A stretch of DNA of 64,000 bases from Gracilariopsis chorda (GCA_003194525.1 NBIV01000029.1:248001-312000), one strand, 5' to 3'. Counted from the stretch's first letter, positions 10,063 through 22,378 are shown. The notes: generated by a model not told the origin, from the sequence alone. Numbers and translations are program-made.

Positions 10063-10728
10063 TTATTGTGGAGAGAGAGGTTTGGTGGTCTCTTGCTGAT
10101 CCAGGTGTTTGAGATTATTGTATAGCCGTAAGGTGGGGTTGCAGGTACTCATACCATTCTTTTGTAAGATGGCGGCAATGATATCTGGTTGTGATATGTG
10201 TGTGACGGCTTCAGTGCGGGTAGTTGTCCAATTTAAAAAGCGCGCCGGGAATCCAAGCCTTTTCAGTTTGTATTTGGTGAGAAATTGCTGATAGAGGTTA
10301 TTAATGAGGGGCTGATGTGTTGCCAACACGAGGAAGTCATCGATCGTGGTGCTGAACATGATAACTCCTGCCTTATGCTGGAGTGTATAAAGGCAAGGGT
10401 CATGTTCTGATTGTAGGTATCCTAAAGATGCGAGGAGCTGATGTAACCCATGGTAATAATAGTATGCGGCTGGTGGAGAGCCATATTTGTTGCCAAATAG
10501 TTGACCATGTGATCCATAGTGTTTGTATTTGCCGTCAAACTTGCGCATCTGCTTGAAATATACGGGGTTTTTGTGTCGATACTGCTCATGAAGGTATGCC
10601 GATTTGATTTCAAAATGCTGAAGTGGGAGATCCAATGCTGCGTTTAGTGTAATGAGCATTCGCTGAGTGGTGCAATCGGCCATGTACGTGGTCTTATGCT
10701 TTGGGTCGTAGTTTAACCCGGGTTTCAT
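10063..10728 (-). pseudogene. Copia reverse transcriptase remnant
   Basis: About 220 codons on the minus strand covering the RT palm of a Ty1/copia polyprotein. It shows DLPLQHFEIKSAYLH (motif A region, usually DxxxAFL), YGSPPAAYYY (motif B region) and a catalytic box TIDDFLVLA in place of YVDD. The N-terminal RT fingers are missing or out of frame and the C-terminal part passes out of frame before the RNase H remnant. The altered catalytic box and missing integrase argue that it is inactive. Confidence 0.8.
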
Positions 10729-10891
10729 TAAATCTCCTTGCAGATTACATCTGGCTTTTCGTTGCAGGATGGATCCTTCTGTTGCTCGTTTGTATTAATA
10801 CAACATCATGAGTGGGATGATGTACTTTGCTGATGGTTGGAAATTGGGAGGTAGCCATTTGATGCTGTTATGGGAGTCAAGGTTGTCGAGT

Positions 10892-11623
10892 TCAGGTTAG
10901 CGTGGTGTCAGGAAGTAAGCTTGTTGGAATGAGTGGGAGAAGACGTTTGTGCGCCGTGAGTGCTAACTTCCATGGATGAGCGCGATTGAGCTTCACATGC
11001 CAATCATGTGTGCTGATCTGGATGTTGGAGCGGCGTGGGTGTTGCGTGGGGTTTGAGAAATGGCGTAGGGTGGATGTGTTGCAGTGGATGGAGGTGGGAG
11101 TGGTAACTGGCGAAGGAAAGGCTTTCGCTCTTGTACCTTTATGTGCTGGTGCGGCGCTTTGAGTAGTGCGGGTCGCTGTATGATATTGCGTTCTTTGCTT
11201 GGTTTTTCGCTCGGCCAGAATTGGAGAGAGAGGTATAGCTCTTGACGAGTGAGCATGGGTGTGGTTTACAATCTTAGTAGCTAACTGGTACTGGTTGTTG
11301 CGCCAAGGGGCTTTGGCCATGAGAGTCAGTGTTCTGGAGATGGTGTCCAAGATGTACCCTGAGTTCTTAGTGAATGCCAGAAGTCCATAGCGTGATGCCA
11401 TTTCATGTACTGATAGACGGTTGTGCTTTATGGAAGGGTTGGAGACCGCATGTGTGATGATTTGGTTATTCCTGTGGGCTCGGAGGTGGAGCGTTCCACT
11501 GTGGGTGCAGGTTGTCTGTTGTTGTGTTGCAGTGTGGGTTAGCGTTGGTTGTTGGAGGGCTTGCATGTGAGGAAGTGGGAAGGGTATGTGTGTTGGGTGT
11601 GCTTCGATGTCTAAGGCAAACAT
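10892..11623 (-). pseudogene. Copia protease C-terminus and gag-pre-integrase remnant
   Basis: A minus-strand frame of 243 codons. Residues around 45-125 fit the copia pre-integrase region: GTLHLRAH, then LSVHEMASRYGLLAFT, then a Tyr-Gln-Leu close. The rest is low-complexity His/Thr/Pro sequence with no recognisable integrase DDE core. The gypsy element inserted at 11674, just upstream in the copia reading direction, separating this piece from the gag end beyond 23185. Confidence 0.55.
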
Positions 11624-11673
11624 ACCAGTGGTTTCCGTTCCTGCCTCTGATATGACTTCGACCTATGCGTTTG

Positions 11674-12470
11674 TGAAGTGCAATGCCCTCAGAGAGGGAT
11701 TCTTGGTACTTGGTTGATTTCCCGAAGGTTTCGGTAATGTAGTGATTGCATGATTTACGACCACTAATAGTGGCTTTGACACGTGGGACACGGAAGAGTC
11801 AATTGGTGGTTGGCCACAGTAGTGGGCATGAACCACCAAAGTGGAGTAATTTAGTTAATTCTATTTATTATTTTTATACCCATTTCTGGGATGGTTAGTA
11901 CTTAGTGCGCCGTCGGGTTGCCGTCGCACCAGTAAACTTTCCCCAACAGGGGACCCCAACCTGGAGAATTGGCTCTAGACCTCACCGCCTTCACGTGTTC
12001 TCTACTCCTCTTTGGAGGGAAGCACCGTCGCATGCGGGAAGTCTAACCCCCTTGGCTATCTAAAGGACTCAAGTTTTCGGACTGTTATTCCAGCTGTCTT
12101 GGTGTTCGCCTTGTATAAGGTTTATTTACCGGCACTGCCGTTAGTCTTCGTCACGACACTCGTGACTCAGCTCCCTGTTCCTTTTTCCCTTTACAGGGTG
12201 GCTTTCCCGCTACCCACGGCTCGTGTTCGCACGTGCCACTAACGTGGAACCCTCACTTCTCTAGAGGACGACCACCCCCATACACTGCTCCTGCAGATAC
12301 CCGATTCTTGCCTCAACATCCCTGCGCAAGTCGCGACGGGTGGCCTCGGCCTTACAACCCAACATAGTCGTGCCACTCCTGGGAGGGTTGTACCCAACTG
12401 GGCTCACCTCTAACGAGGAAAGATCCCGAAAGTCTTTTGGTGCACTCCCGCTTCCGGGCATTGCACTACA
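11674..12470 (+). repeat. Chromovirus 5' LTR
   Basis: 797 bp, homologous over its whole length to 22390-23185 and 51847-52642. It starts TGAAGTGCAATGCCC and ends GGGCATTGCACTACA, a 15-base terminal inverted repeat with one mismatch that includes the TG...CA ends. Confidence 0.92.
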
Positions 12471-12473
12471 AAG

Positions 12474-12490
12474 TGGTCTTCTGACCTAGA
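12474..12490 (+). promoter_or_regulatory. Possible primer binding site of the chromovirus
   Basis: TGGTCTTCTGACCTAG begins three bases after the LTR end and has the TGG expected opposite a tRNA CCA end. I do not match it to a specific tRNA and it is not the initiator-Met 3' sequence. It also contains a small hairpin (GGTC-TTCT-GACC), so self-priming is an alternative. Confidence 0.35.
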
Positions 12491-12586
12491 ATCGGTTTTG
12501 TTGTTTGGTTCCCTCTTTCGAGGTTTTGTTTCTTTGGTTTATTTTCCGGAAGTTCCGTTGTTTTCCCGTCGTAACAGTTGGCCCTC

Positions 12587-14740
12587 ATGTCGAAGAAGCC
12601 CTCCTCTGCGGAGCTTGAGACTACGCCCAGTCACTCCCACAATGGTGGACATAACCCCGAAGTTCGGTTCGTTTCTCGGATCCTGACTAGGGCTAAATCC
12701 AGCCATGCTGGGGGTGTCTCGTCTAGGAATTCAAACCCACCCCGGGAACCCCGGAACTCCACGTCGACCCCGTTATCGAATGCAGTGGATGGTACTCATC
12801 TGGCTCTGGCCGTGGCCACCGCCGCACCTGAACCCCGTCTGACGGGCGATAACACCCCCCAGGGGAATTCCCTGGAATCTCAGGTTCACGCTTTGTGGAC
12901 CACCCACGACACCCTTGTCGGGGAATTACAAACCGTCCGTGAGGTGGTGATGGACACCCCTACAAAGGTGGTCGCAGAGGATCTCCGTATCTTACGGTCC
13001 GATGTCAACTCTATGTTAGAGAGTTTGGGGCAACCCGCCACCTTCATAGAAGGAGTTGACTCTCGATTTGATCGAGTTCGTGCCCTTCTGGAGACGTTAG
13101 AGCAGTTTATCCTCATGGATAAACCGTCCCTGAATGATCCGGCACCAGCTGCGTCACACCACGACCAGCATTCTGGAAGAAAGAAGCGCCGCTATAAGCG
13201 GAAAAACAAACGAGATCACTCGGTTTCTGATTCTACGATATCATCGGATTCATCCCGAAACGGGTCAGATGGTTCTAATTCCTTGGACTCCGATTCGGAG
13301 GACGAGAAAAGAGGCCGTTCTTCCTGCTCTAAGCGGTCATCCGCCACCCAAGGTGGGATTCGGACCCGCAGCAAAGGGAGAAGACACCCTGGCCTCAGGG
13401 AGTTAAAACCGACGAACCCGTTGTAACGGAAACTATTGTCCTACCGGTACTACCGGCTCGAAGATTCCTCTTTAGGACGTACACCCCGTGGTACGGGGAA
13501 GGTGAAAGAGTGCATAAAACGTATGCACCTCTCACTGCGTAACCAGTATTTTATTGGAGAAGACCCAATTATGGTGTTGGACTTTCTTTCCCGCTTTGTA
13601 GCGGAAGCCGATATCCTCGGAATGAACGAGAGACAAGCCTATTTGGCATTACGGTATTTCTTACGGGGAGTGGCAGAGGACCAGTACACCTCTGTCAGAG
13701 GATCATCTCGTGCCTCAGAGGGAGGAGTAACCTGCTGGCCGGAGGCAGTGCAATATTTATTGCGCTCCTATGCCACCAATACCGCAATTCAGGGGGCAGT
13801 CCTCGCTTTGCGTGATACTCGTCAGCGCTCAGGCGAGATTGAAACCGATTACTCGGTGCGCCTTAACAAGGCCTTCCACCATTGTGGGAATGTATACCCT
13901 GCAGGGGAACGTTGTACCATGTTCATCGATGGCCTTGACCCGGCAATCCGGAGTCTTTTCACTCGTTACCGCGAGGACAAGCGGAGGGTCACATACCTCG
14001 AGCTTGTTCAACACGCTCGAGCGGAAGGGGAAGCACCTCGGGCAAGAACTCCGAATCCCCGGTCTAGGCCCGCCATGGCGTTGGTGCCGGAGAGTGACTC
14101 CTTATCGCCCTCGCTTTTTGCGGATGGAGCCCCCGAACAGGGATACGACACCGTGCATTTTGCACAGGGAGATGGTGTGTCTATACCAACCACGGACTTA
14201 CCGTCAACGACGGAGGGCACGATCGAAACGGCGCAAGACAACCCCGTATTGTACGTCGGGAACAATCGGGTTCAGCCGCCACTAGTCCCGTTTATGAACG
14301 GCCAATCCCGTTATCAACGGCCTGGATGGAATGAAACCCGCCCGGCAGTACGCTTCTCCGATGCTCGGGATATTAACCGGCGCGTTGCCGTGTTGTCTCT
14401 AACTTGCCACCTTTGCTACACTCATGGCCATACATCCCCTCAGTGTCTTTGCTCACTGAGGGATATGGCCAAGGTGGTGGCAAATTACGAGGCCCTCAGT
14501 CCAGAGGAGAAACGTTCCGCTCCGACGGCTTCCTACCTCCGTGCTAAAACGGACTTCTCGCATGCATTGCCACATATCTCGCGTGCGCAGCTAGCTTCAA
14601 TTAACCCGAATCGGGAAGTCGCGCAAACGTCCGACCCAACCACCGCTTATGCGGATACAAACCCCGGCCCCCGGAACGAATCTCTCGTGGTCAAGGATCC
14701 TGGACTACTGCCTACGGCGGGAACCTCCCAGGAAAACTAA
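12587..14740 (+). pseudogene. Chromovirus gag polyprotein
   Basis: One frame from ATG 12587 to TAA 14740, interrupted by an in-frame TAA at 13424-13426. The first 279 residues hold a predicted helical stretch, then a Lys/Arg-rich patch (KKRRYKRKNKR) and a Ser/Asp-rich acidic tail. After the stop, residues coded from about 13480 fit the retrotransposon gag capsid fold (LSLRNQYFIGEDP, then FLRGVAEDQYTS). A zinc knuckle CHLCYTHGHTSPQC with exact C-x2-C-x4-H-x4-C spacing lies near 14405-14450. It would form the particle core that packages the element RNA. An alternative reading is two genuine gag ORFs, but both lie in one frame only nine bases apart. Confidence 0.8.
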
Positions 14741-14778
14741 CTGAGGGAGTCTCCCCTTCGAGAGAGGCGTCCTCAGAG

Positions 14779-17700
14779 ATGAGGCTGTTGACGCCCGAGG
14801 CGTCGCCGCCTCGCTCCCAGGTGAAAATCTTTTCAAGGAAGGACACCGCAGACGCGGACTCTGCACACCTTTCTGTGCTGCGTCGCCCGTGGATACGGAG
14901 TAAAAACCCCCGGATCCCGGATAGAGTCTTGGTCATGGCCAAGCGCAACTACAAGGTTTACGCCGACCTTGGCCTTGACACCCATTTTATGGTGAGATTT
15001 CTAACGTTGGACACAAGTGCAGGCCCCAACTTCATCGTGGAATCATTGCTACCCCCGCAGATGCGGTCTCGTATCCGTTCCGAAACGGTTCCCGACGTCG
15101 CAGATGCGAACAACAATCCGTTCAAAACGGTGGGTACCGTCGACTTAGTCGTGCGGTTGGGCACCTTCGTGGTGAAACTCGACTTTATTGTTTGTCGGTC
15201 ATTGGCCGCTCCAGTCATACTGGGATGTGATTACTGCGACAGATTTGTCGACGCAATCAGGCCCCGCCTTAGGCGTGTGGAACTCGACGACGGATCGTCA
15301 GTCCCGATCGTCCGTCGCCCGCTCAAGCGTGCTTCGCAGAAGCAAGTCCCACTACCTGCTGCGCAGGAACCACCGCCCGCGTCTCGCGAGTCCATCAAAC
15401 TTCGAGTCGCAGCCTCGGTTTCTATACTGCCTGAGTCCCAAGTTTGGGTGCAAGTCAATTGCCCTCAACACGGTCTTCGGGTTATTCAACCTCTGTCCTC
15501 GTTATACGAAAAAAACCAGCTCGCGCTGGCGAACGGAATTGTTCACGTTACCCTGGATGCTACTTTCCGGATCTTCGTTGCCAATCTTGGCCAACGCCCC
15601 CAGTATCTGGTAAAGAACCAAGTAATTGGAAGCGTCACTCCACACCCCCTTGGGATGCTCCCGACGACGATGACGACCGCCGATGTTCTCGGAATTGCTG
15701 CCTCTTCTGAGGAAGCCACCCCCACAACTGACGAACTAGCGTCAAAGGAGGGAGAGGAAACCGTTGTTTTAACGTCGAACACCCCGAATAACTCGGAACT
15801 AACGGCCACACCTGTATCACAGGACAATGTTACAGCGCGTTCTGACCAAGTGGACCCCATAAAGGCACTCGAAGATATAGACCTCGGCCATGTGCCGGAG
15901 TCACACTGCGACAAACTCCGTGCAATGCTACGGGAATTTACCACGATGTGGGATGGCTCGCTTGGCGAGATTAATGCTATGGAACACCGGATAGATTTAT
16001 TACCGGGTGCACGTCCGATGGCACAACCATCTTACAGGGCAGGACCGAACGCTCGGCAAGAGAAGCAGTCCCAAGTGGACAAAATGCTCCGGGCAGGTGT
16101 GATAGAGCCCGCTCAATCACCCTGGGCATCCCCAGCTGTACTGGTTTTGAAGGCCGACGGAACCTGGAGGTTCTGTGTTGACTATGGCCGGTTCAATGCC
16201 GTGACTGTTAGGGACACCTATCCCGTCTTTCGTAGGGACGAGTGCATCGACTCCCTTGGAGACGCTACCGTGTTCACGGCTTTGGGCGCCAATTGGGGTT
16301 ATTGGCAGGTCCCTGTTAGACAGGAAAATCGCCATAAGACCGCGTTCACCTGCCACGCAGGATCGCACCGCTTCAAGCGGATGCCGTTTGGTTTGACCAA
16401 CGCTCTCGCTACCTTTCAAAGTGCAATAGATATTCTATTGAACCGCTTCAAGTGGCGGAGCTGCCTGGTCTACCTGGATGATATTATCATCTTCTCCATT
16501 AATTTGGACAACCATCTCACCCATGTCAGGGACGTTCTAACCATGCTCCGCGATGCGGGAATTACCCTCAAGTTGAGGAAGTGCGAGTTCTTCGCCGATA
16601 CTGTCAAGTATCTGGGACATATTATCCGTCCGGGACGGTTAATGATCGAGAAAGCTCGAGTCAAGTCCCTCGTTGGGGGTAAGGAACCCTGCACTCAAAC
16701 GGAACTCCGCTTCTTTTTGGGGCTGGTCAACGTCTACCGGCGGTTCATCCCGAACTTTTCGGATATCGCGGCACCGTTGAATAAGTTGTTACGCAAAGGA
16801 AATCCCCCACAATTGGTACAATTCACGCCCGAGCAATCGGAAGCGTTTAACTCCTCAAAGGAGGCTGTCAGGTCAGCACCTATATTATCTTTACCCAAAC
16901 TGGGACTCCCGTACTCCGTGGACACTGACTCGAGTTACTACCAAGTTGGTTGTGCTCTTTTCCAAACCACCCCAGAGGGGGACCGAAAGCCAATTGGTTA
17001 TTGGTCACGCTCGCTCAATGTCCACTAGCGGAATTAATCTGTGTTGGAGAAAGAGTGTCTCGCCGTCGTGTGGGCGCTTTCCACCCTACGAACCTATCTT
17101 ATGGGAGTTCGGTTTACCGTATACACGGATCATTCCTCGTTAAGGTGGTTAATGAACATATCCGATCCTTCGGGCCGCCTTATGCGCTGGAGACTCCGCT
17201 TTGCGGAATATGACTTCCAAGTCATATATAAAAAGAGGGCGCTCAACACCCAGACCGACGCTTTGTCGCGTTTACCCACAAATGGGGAAGCACTCCCAAC
17301 GGAGGATGACGACATTCCATGCTCCATGGCTGAAGAACCGGATGACCCGGAGTGGAAGTTCGAGGAATGGCCAGAAGACTGGGATGAAGATGCTGACTTT
17401 GACAACTTACTCCCATCCTGCGAGACCCCTGAGAACCCCTTACAGGGAAGTTTTGTACCAGTTTCACCGGAGGAATTGATCCGAGAACAATTCGGTGACC
17501 CCTTCTGTATGAAGATTCGTGCCCGTTTAAACGGTGGCGAAGACCTCCCGTTCGAGGTGAACGATAAAGGCTACCTCATTCGGTTTGTCAAAGCTCGCCC
17601 ACAGATTGTGGTACCTCATTCCCTGCAGTCGCGGGTGTTACATCTCTCGCAATATGCGAAGCTCGGTGGCCACGTAGGTGGGGGGAAGCTCTACCTCACC

Positions 17701-17832
17701 CTGCGAAGGTCTTTTTACTGGCCGGCCATGGCGGTTGATTGCTACGCAACAATGCGGTTTTGTACCGAATGCTCGAAAAACCGGGTGAAGCTCCGCAGGA
17801 ACGCGAAAGAAAATAAAGTTTTTTCCTCCTAG
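14779..17832 (+). pseudogene. Chromovirus pol, protease-RT-RNase H-integrase zinc finger
   Basis: Frame 1, offset from gag (frame 2). The retropepsin motif LDTSAG is near 15007 with a later ILGCDY partner. The RT palm spans about 15950-16650 with catalytic YLDD at 16471-16482 and the block RFCVDYGRFNAV upstream. RNase H follows (VDTDSSYY near 16917, YTDHSSLRW near 17125, TQTDALSR near 17255). Two in-frame stops, TAG 17026-17028 and TAA 17035-17037, interrupt it. The integrase HHCC zinc finger lies at about 17640-17790. The frame ends at a TAG at 17830-17832, where a frameshift moves the rest of integrase to frame 2. The clustered stops show it is dead although the RT motifs are well kept. Confidence 0.9.
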
Positions 17833-20320
17833 GGCGCCACTCGAGTTTATCACAATCGATATTCTTGGACCCCTCCTCACTACAAAGAGAGGCAACAAGT
17901 TCTTACTTGTGATCAGCGATCGCTTTTCAAAGCTTGTTCGGACTATCCCTCTTCGGAGAATAACCGCTTTCATGGTGGCCCAGGCTCTGGCAACGCACTG
18001 AATTTTTGTCTACGGTCCTCCTGTGGAGGTGCTCTTCGATAACAGACGACAGTTCGCGTCCAAGTTCTTCCAGGATGTTTGTCGCATCCTGGACGTGAAG
18101 AACTTGTTCAAGACTACCTACCATCCCCAGTGTAATGGGCAAGTCGAACGGTTCAACCGGGCTTTGTTGGCTTCTCTCCGTTCCTACGTTGCTGATCATC
18201 CCAAAACGTGGGAATTGTATGCAGATGCTTTAAAATTTGCATACAATACCCAAGTTCACCGGACTACCGGAGTGTCACCGTTCGAATTGGTTCTATCTCG
18301 TTCACCCTCGCCTGTGGCGTTAGAATCCAAAGCCACCTTGGACAGTTTCCCATCTGTGGGTCGCTACCGCCAGAAATGGAAGAAATGGCGTACTAAACTG
18401 GTCCCCGCAGCGCGGAAGTCTATGGAACGCGCGCAAGCCGCGTACAAGCGGGATTTCGACGCTCGTTTACGAGATAATGCTCCCCGCATACGGGCTAATA
18501 CCTACGTCTTTATACGTAAGGAATATTGTAACCCAGAAAGGGAGAAGCATCACAAGCTTTCGCCTGTGGTGGATGGACCGTTTAAAGTGGTATCCGTTAA
18601 CTCCCACACTGTCGTAGTGGAAACGGGCAAGGCACATGAGCGGATTTCCCACGATTGTGTTGTACCTGCCCCTCCTCCCTCGTCTGAGGTCGTCCTGGAA
18701 ACAGGGAAACCCGTCTTTATGGACTCAGCAACGCCGAAAACCCCGGGACTAAATAAACCCACTACTGTACCACAACCTACTCGGGGCCTCTCAGATTTAC
18801 TGAATTTGTCGGAACCCCCGGCTCAGCCGGATCGCTCAGGTCCAAACGGAACTTTCTCTAATCCTAACACTACCGCCTCTTCGGCGCGCATTTACACCTG
18901 CCATGCGGGATATCCTACTATTACTCCCCTTGCTCCGTCTAAGGAGGGGGAGGGGACCTATCGCCACGCTGGAAATTTATTACCGTCGCAACAGGGTTTG
19001 AGCCGTGAAACACGGAAGGTCGATGAAGCCTCGCAATCCCCCACACAGGGTTCCGGCACGACGCAGTTACACCGTATGATACGGGAGAGTGGACCGACAT
19101 CGCAGTCCGCACCCCTGAACCAGGACAATTCCTTGAATCAGGATAGCGATATCGTTTCGCAGACCCCTCACCAGGGTGTAGTCGCAGAACCGTCGTAGAC
19201 GGAATTTCCCGCCAAAACGGATTCCTCAGCATCATCCACACCGCTGGTAGCAGGCAACGCACGCCTTTGAAAACCAGCAGCGCTGGAAAGTGAAAAGAAT
19301 CTTTTGATGGAGGAAGGCAGGAATGCACATCTTGCAACTCAAGCCCCTGTCTCTATATCCCCGGACTTGAGAACCGTTCATAACGGGAATGTTGTCCAAA
19401 CTTCGGAGATAGAAGTGCCGAAGTCTCCGCGCAATCGCGGTAATATACCGAGCGTCTCGGAAAAATCCGGCGTCGTCGCCAGGGTTAAACCGGTCGTCCT
19501 GGATAATGCACCTCTTGAGGAAGACATCACACCTCAACTAGAGGCAAAGTCCCCGAACAGGGTGTTCACGGCACCAGCTGTCCACGCCCCATCAGGGAGT
19601 TTGAGGCAACACACCGGAGCACCGGAAGTAACCGCCGGATACCGAGTGCCAACACAGCAGTGCACGGCCCAGCCGGAGAGTGTAAGGCCCAAGCCAAGGG
19701 AGGCGGAACGCAAGGAGGCGGTTCAGAGCCACATGCCGTGGCAGGCACGTGAACGCACGGAGATTGTGCGCCCCGCACCAATCACCGCGCGACGCGGAAA
19801 GCCCCACCAGGGAGTGACCTCCACAATTACGCCAAAGCGGCAAGATGCCCGCAAGCTCGCGGTTCGACCGGACTACCGTCAAAATGGGACGGAGAACCCC
19901 CGAAAACTAGCGGTATGACCAAATTACCGTGGTAAGCGGCAACCGTTCCACGAAGACACCCTCTTGAGGGATATTATTCCGCACTCTGCGCCGCATCCCC
20001 CGAGCGAAGCCCGCACGTTGCATCCTGACGCATCCCTAAGGGGAAATATCCCATCCATCGGGCAACCCCTGACAAGCGAGGTCACCATAACACGGCAAGG
20101 CCGGCAGGTATACAAACAAGAGTTTGTGATTGACCGAATCGTCGGGCACACCTGGAATCAGGAAGGCATTCTAAGATACCCCGTCCGTTGGTACGGATAT
20201 GACCCAAGCTGGGACACTATGGAACCCATCGAACACCTCCCTCGTTCGAAGGTGGTCCAATATCACCGCAGGGCGGGTACTGCAAATCCAGCTACGCTAT
20301 GCACCGCCAAAGTGGGATAA
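17825..20320 (+). pseudogene. Chromovirus pol, integrase core to chromodomain
   Basis: Frame 2 continuation. Integrase catalytic residues are present: Asp in TIDILGP (codon 17858), Asp in LFDN (18038) and Glu in GQVERFNR (18146). A nonsense TGA at 17999-18001 replaces the Trp expected there. A GPF-type C-terminal module lies near 18560-18660. Then comes an unusually long Ser/Pro/Thr/Arg-rich linker with in-frame stops at 19196, 19268 and 19916. The frame closes with a chromodomain at about 20120-20280 (IVGHTWNQEGILRYPVRWYGY, then WEP-like DTMEP). Chromodomains of this family direct integration to particular histone marks. The linker of roughly 500-600 residues between the GPF module and chromodomain is far longer than in typical chromoviruses. 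Confidence 0.85.
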
Positions 20321-20507
20321 AAACGCCGCGAAGGCGGGGAAGGTAGGAAAGAAGGAGTACACCCCCTTTTGTATGGACTCCGTCAAGGACGGGAATGAAA
20401 GAGAAAAGGCCGTTCTAAACGGGAAAGTATACTCAGGAGCCTCGCGCTCCTGTGTGATGCTAAGCTACATTACTGGCTAAGCCAGGGAAAGAGACCAGGA
20501 TACTGGA

Positions 20508-22333
20508 TTAGAGGTTCGACCCCTCCCCATCGTCCGGAGCGTAACCACCCACAAGGCGGTAAGCCAAGGCATCCGCCATCGCGGCGACGTCACTCGAAAC
20601 CTCGGCAGTGCTTAAACCCGCTCCGCGGAGGAAGCGGGCAATGATATCGTTTTCATTGACTGTACCCCCACTGGGGAGTGAAGGCCCGGCACTCGCCGTC
20701 GGAGGACTGGGAACCGGAGGCACCCCCTCTGGGGATTCGTCTACGACCATGTCGGCAACGTCTAGTTCCATGTCCCCCGGCTCTTCGTGTTCGTTATCGA
20801 CCATCGCCTCATCCCCGCTATACGCGCGGTAGTAATCGTCGGAATCGACGTACCCAATCGGGTGGTAGTCCGGCACGTGCCGCGGTGCGTCGCGGAGTTC
20901 CCTCGCCTCCTCGGAGGAAATCTCCTGGAACTCCCAGGGATCAAAGTAGATGAAATCCCCCGCAAGGCGGTGTTTCTACTAAGACCCGGACCAGCGGTAC
21001 CGCCACTGCCGCCGTCAAGCCGACCGCTCTGTTCCAGCGGGAATTCGCGCCAGTCAATACTGTCGATCAAACCAAGTAATTGGGGTACTTCGTCATTATT
21101 GGCAATACCCCCAAGGGGGACGCAGAGGTCCAGATTGCGAATAGCGGCCCGCAAACGCGGTTGGATGAACCACAGTCGATACTGGTCATAAACCTCAGCG
21201 AGGATATACGCCGCAGTGCGGGCAGCCCACTCGGTTACAATTACCTTCCAAAGCCCCGACCGGGGATCTTGAATAAAAAAGGAACCGACGTACGTGAGTG
21301 CCGGCGGGAGTTCAACGTAGCAACTCTGGCAGGCTTCAAAGAACCTCCACCCCTCGGGGAGTGCGACATACCGACCGTGTCGGTGAGGCGGAGCAATCCG
21401 CTCAATCTCGATGTTTTGGTACGGGACAAAGTACCCGAATCGGGATCGCCAACGCCGTTCATAACGGATGAAGTTTTGGAGGAAGTTGGACCGGAACTGC
21501 CGGGAAAGGTACCGGAATTCAGCCCAAAGTATCGGTCGTTCCCAAAACAGGGCTTCTTGCCGCGCAGCGGGAAAGTTCCTCTACGCGAGGGTTTCGAGGC
21601 TGGCCAGGCATTCGCCGTAACCGATTTCACTGCGCGTGTGGAATAGACTGACGTCGAAGCCAAAGCCGGTAGGCAACGGGAATTCGAAAGGCGCCCGGCT
21701 CTGCCGTTGATATGCAATCCGCACCAACGCCACATGAGCCGCAATCACGGATTCTCCCGAGTTTCTTCGGATATGGTGCACCGGGATGGCGATTCGATGC
21801 CACCAGTCCCACGAAGAGGTGACGAGGCTGGGTAGATCCCCGGGCAAAGTACCGGAACCATCCGCGTAGGCCGTAACCAAATCCTCGTTGAGGGCAGCGA
21901 TGGGATGGAACCACGGCGCAAGCCCGAGCCGAGAGGCGTGACTCCGATTCATCGGATCTAAGCCTACAAGGGCGTTATAGGAAAGCAAAGTCGCCACCGG
22001 GATCAGTCCGGAAGGAGCCACCGATGGTTGAAGTTGGAAGCCATGCTGGGACGCTGCGCCAATGTTGGCCGGCTGTGCCGGAGTTCGCCTCCCTTGTGGG
22101 AAGGGTACCGACCGGAAACCGGTTGCGAAGTTCCCGACTGGAGTCGGTCTTGGAGGCTGGTCGTTGTTGTTGTTCATATTCCTCTTCGAAAGGGCGTGAT
22201 CTGACTGAGCTGAGCAGGAAGAGGAGGAGCGTGCACTTGTGGAAGGCTGGTTCGCTGCTTTTGCAGGAGGTTGTTTCTCTGAGGCAGAGGCTTGACCCGG
22301 TGACCTGGAGAGGTTTGGACTTTTATCACCCAT
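20508..22333 (-). pseudogene. Antisense extra ORF of the chromovirus
   Basis: Between pol and the 3' LTR the long open frame is on the minus strand, starting ATG at 22333, 57 bp inside the 3' LTR. The first 250 codons run to an in-frame TAG (21581-21583) and continue in the same frame to about 20950. There the frame changes to one that ends at 20508. The N-terminal 90 residues are Ser/Pro/Gln/Asn-rich. The middle is a folded-looking, Trp/Tyr/Arg-rich region (for example SSWDWWHRIAIPVHHIRR and FWERPILWAEFRYL). The last 120 residues are strongly acidic (DYYRAYSGDEAM, then repeated Glu/Asp). I recognise no family. Extra antisense ORFs in this position are known from some plant Ty3/gypsy elements, but homology is not claimed. 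Confidence 0.65.
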
Positions 22334-22378
22334 TTTCCGCTGGGATTCGCCCGCGTTTGCGGTTGCTTTCCAGACTAA

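Noticed and set aside
20508-20540. tRNA-like T-arm (gaggttcgacccctc)
   Set aside because: No acceptor stem, D-arm or anticodon arm can be built around it and it lies inside the antisense ORF of the chromovirus. No tRNA gene was found in the window.
21080-21646. Plus-strand frame of 188 codons between chromovirus pol and 3' LTR
   Set aside because: It overlaps the longer minus-strand ORF, which has more natural composition and an ATG start near the LTR; the plus frame is taken as its shadow.
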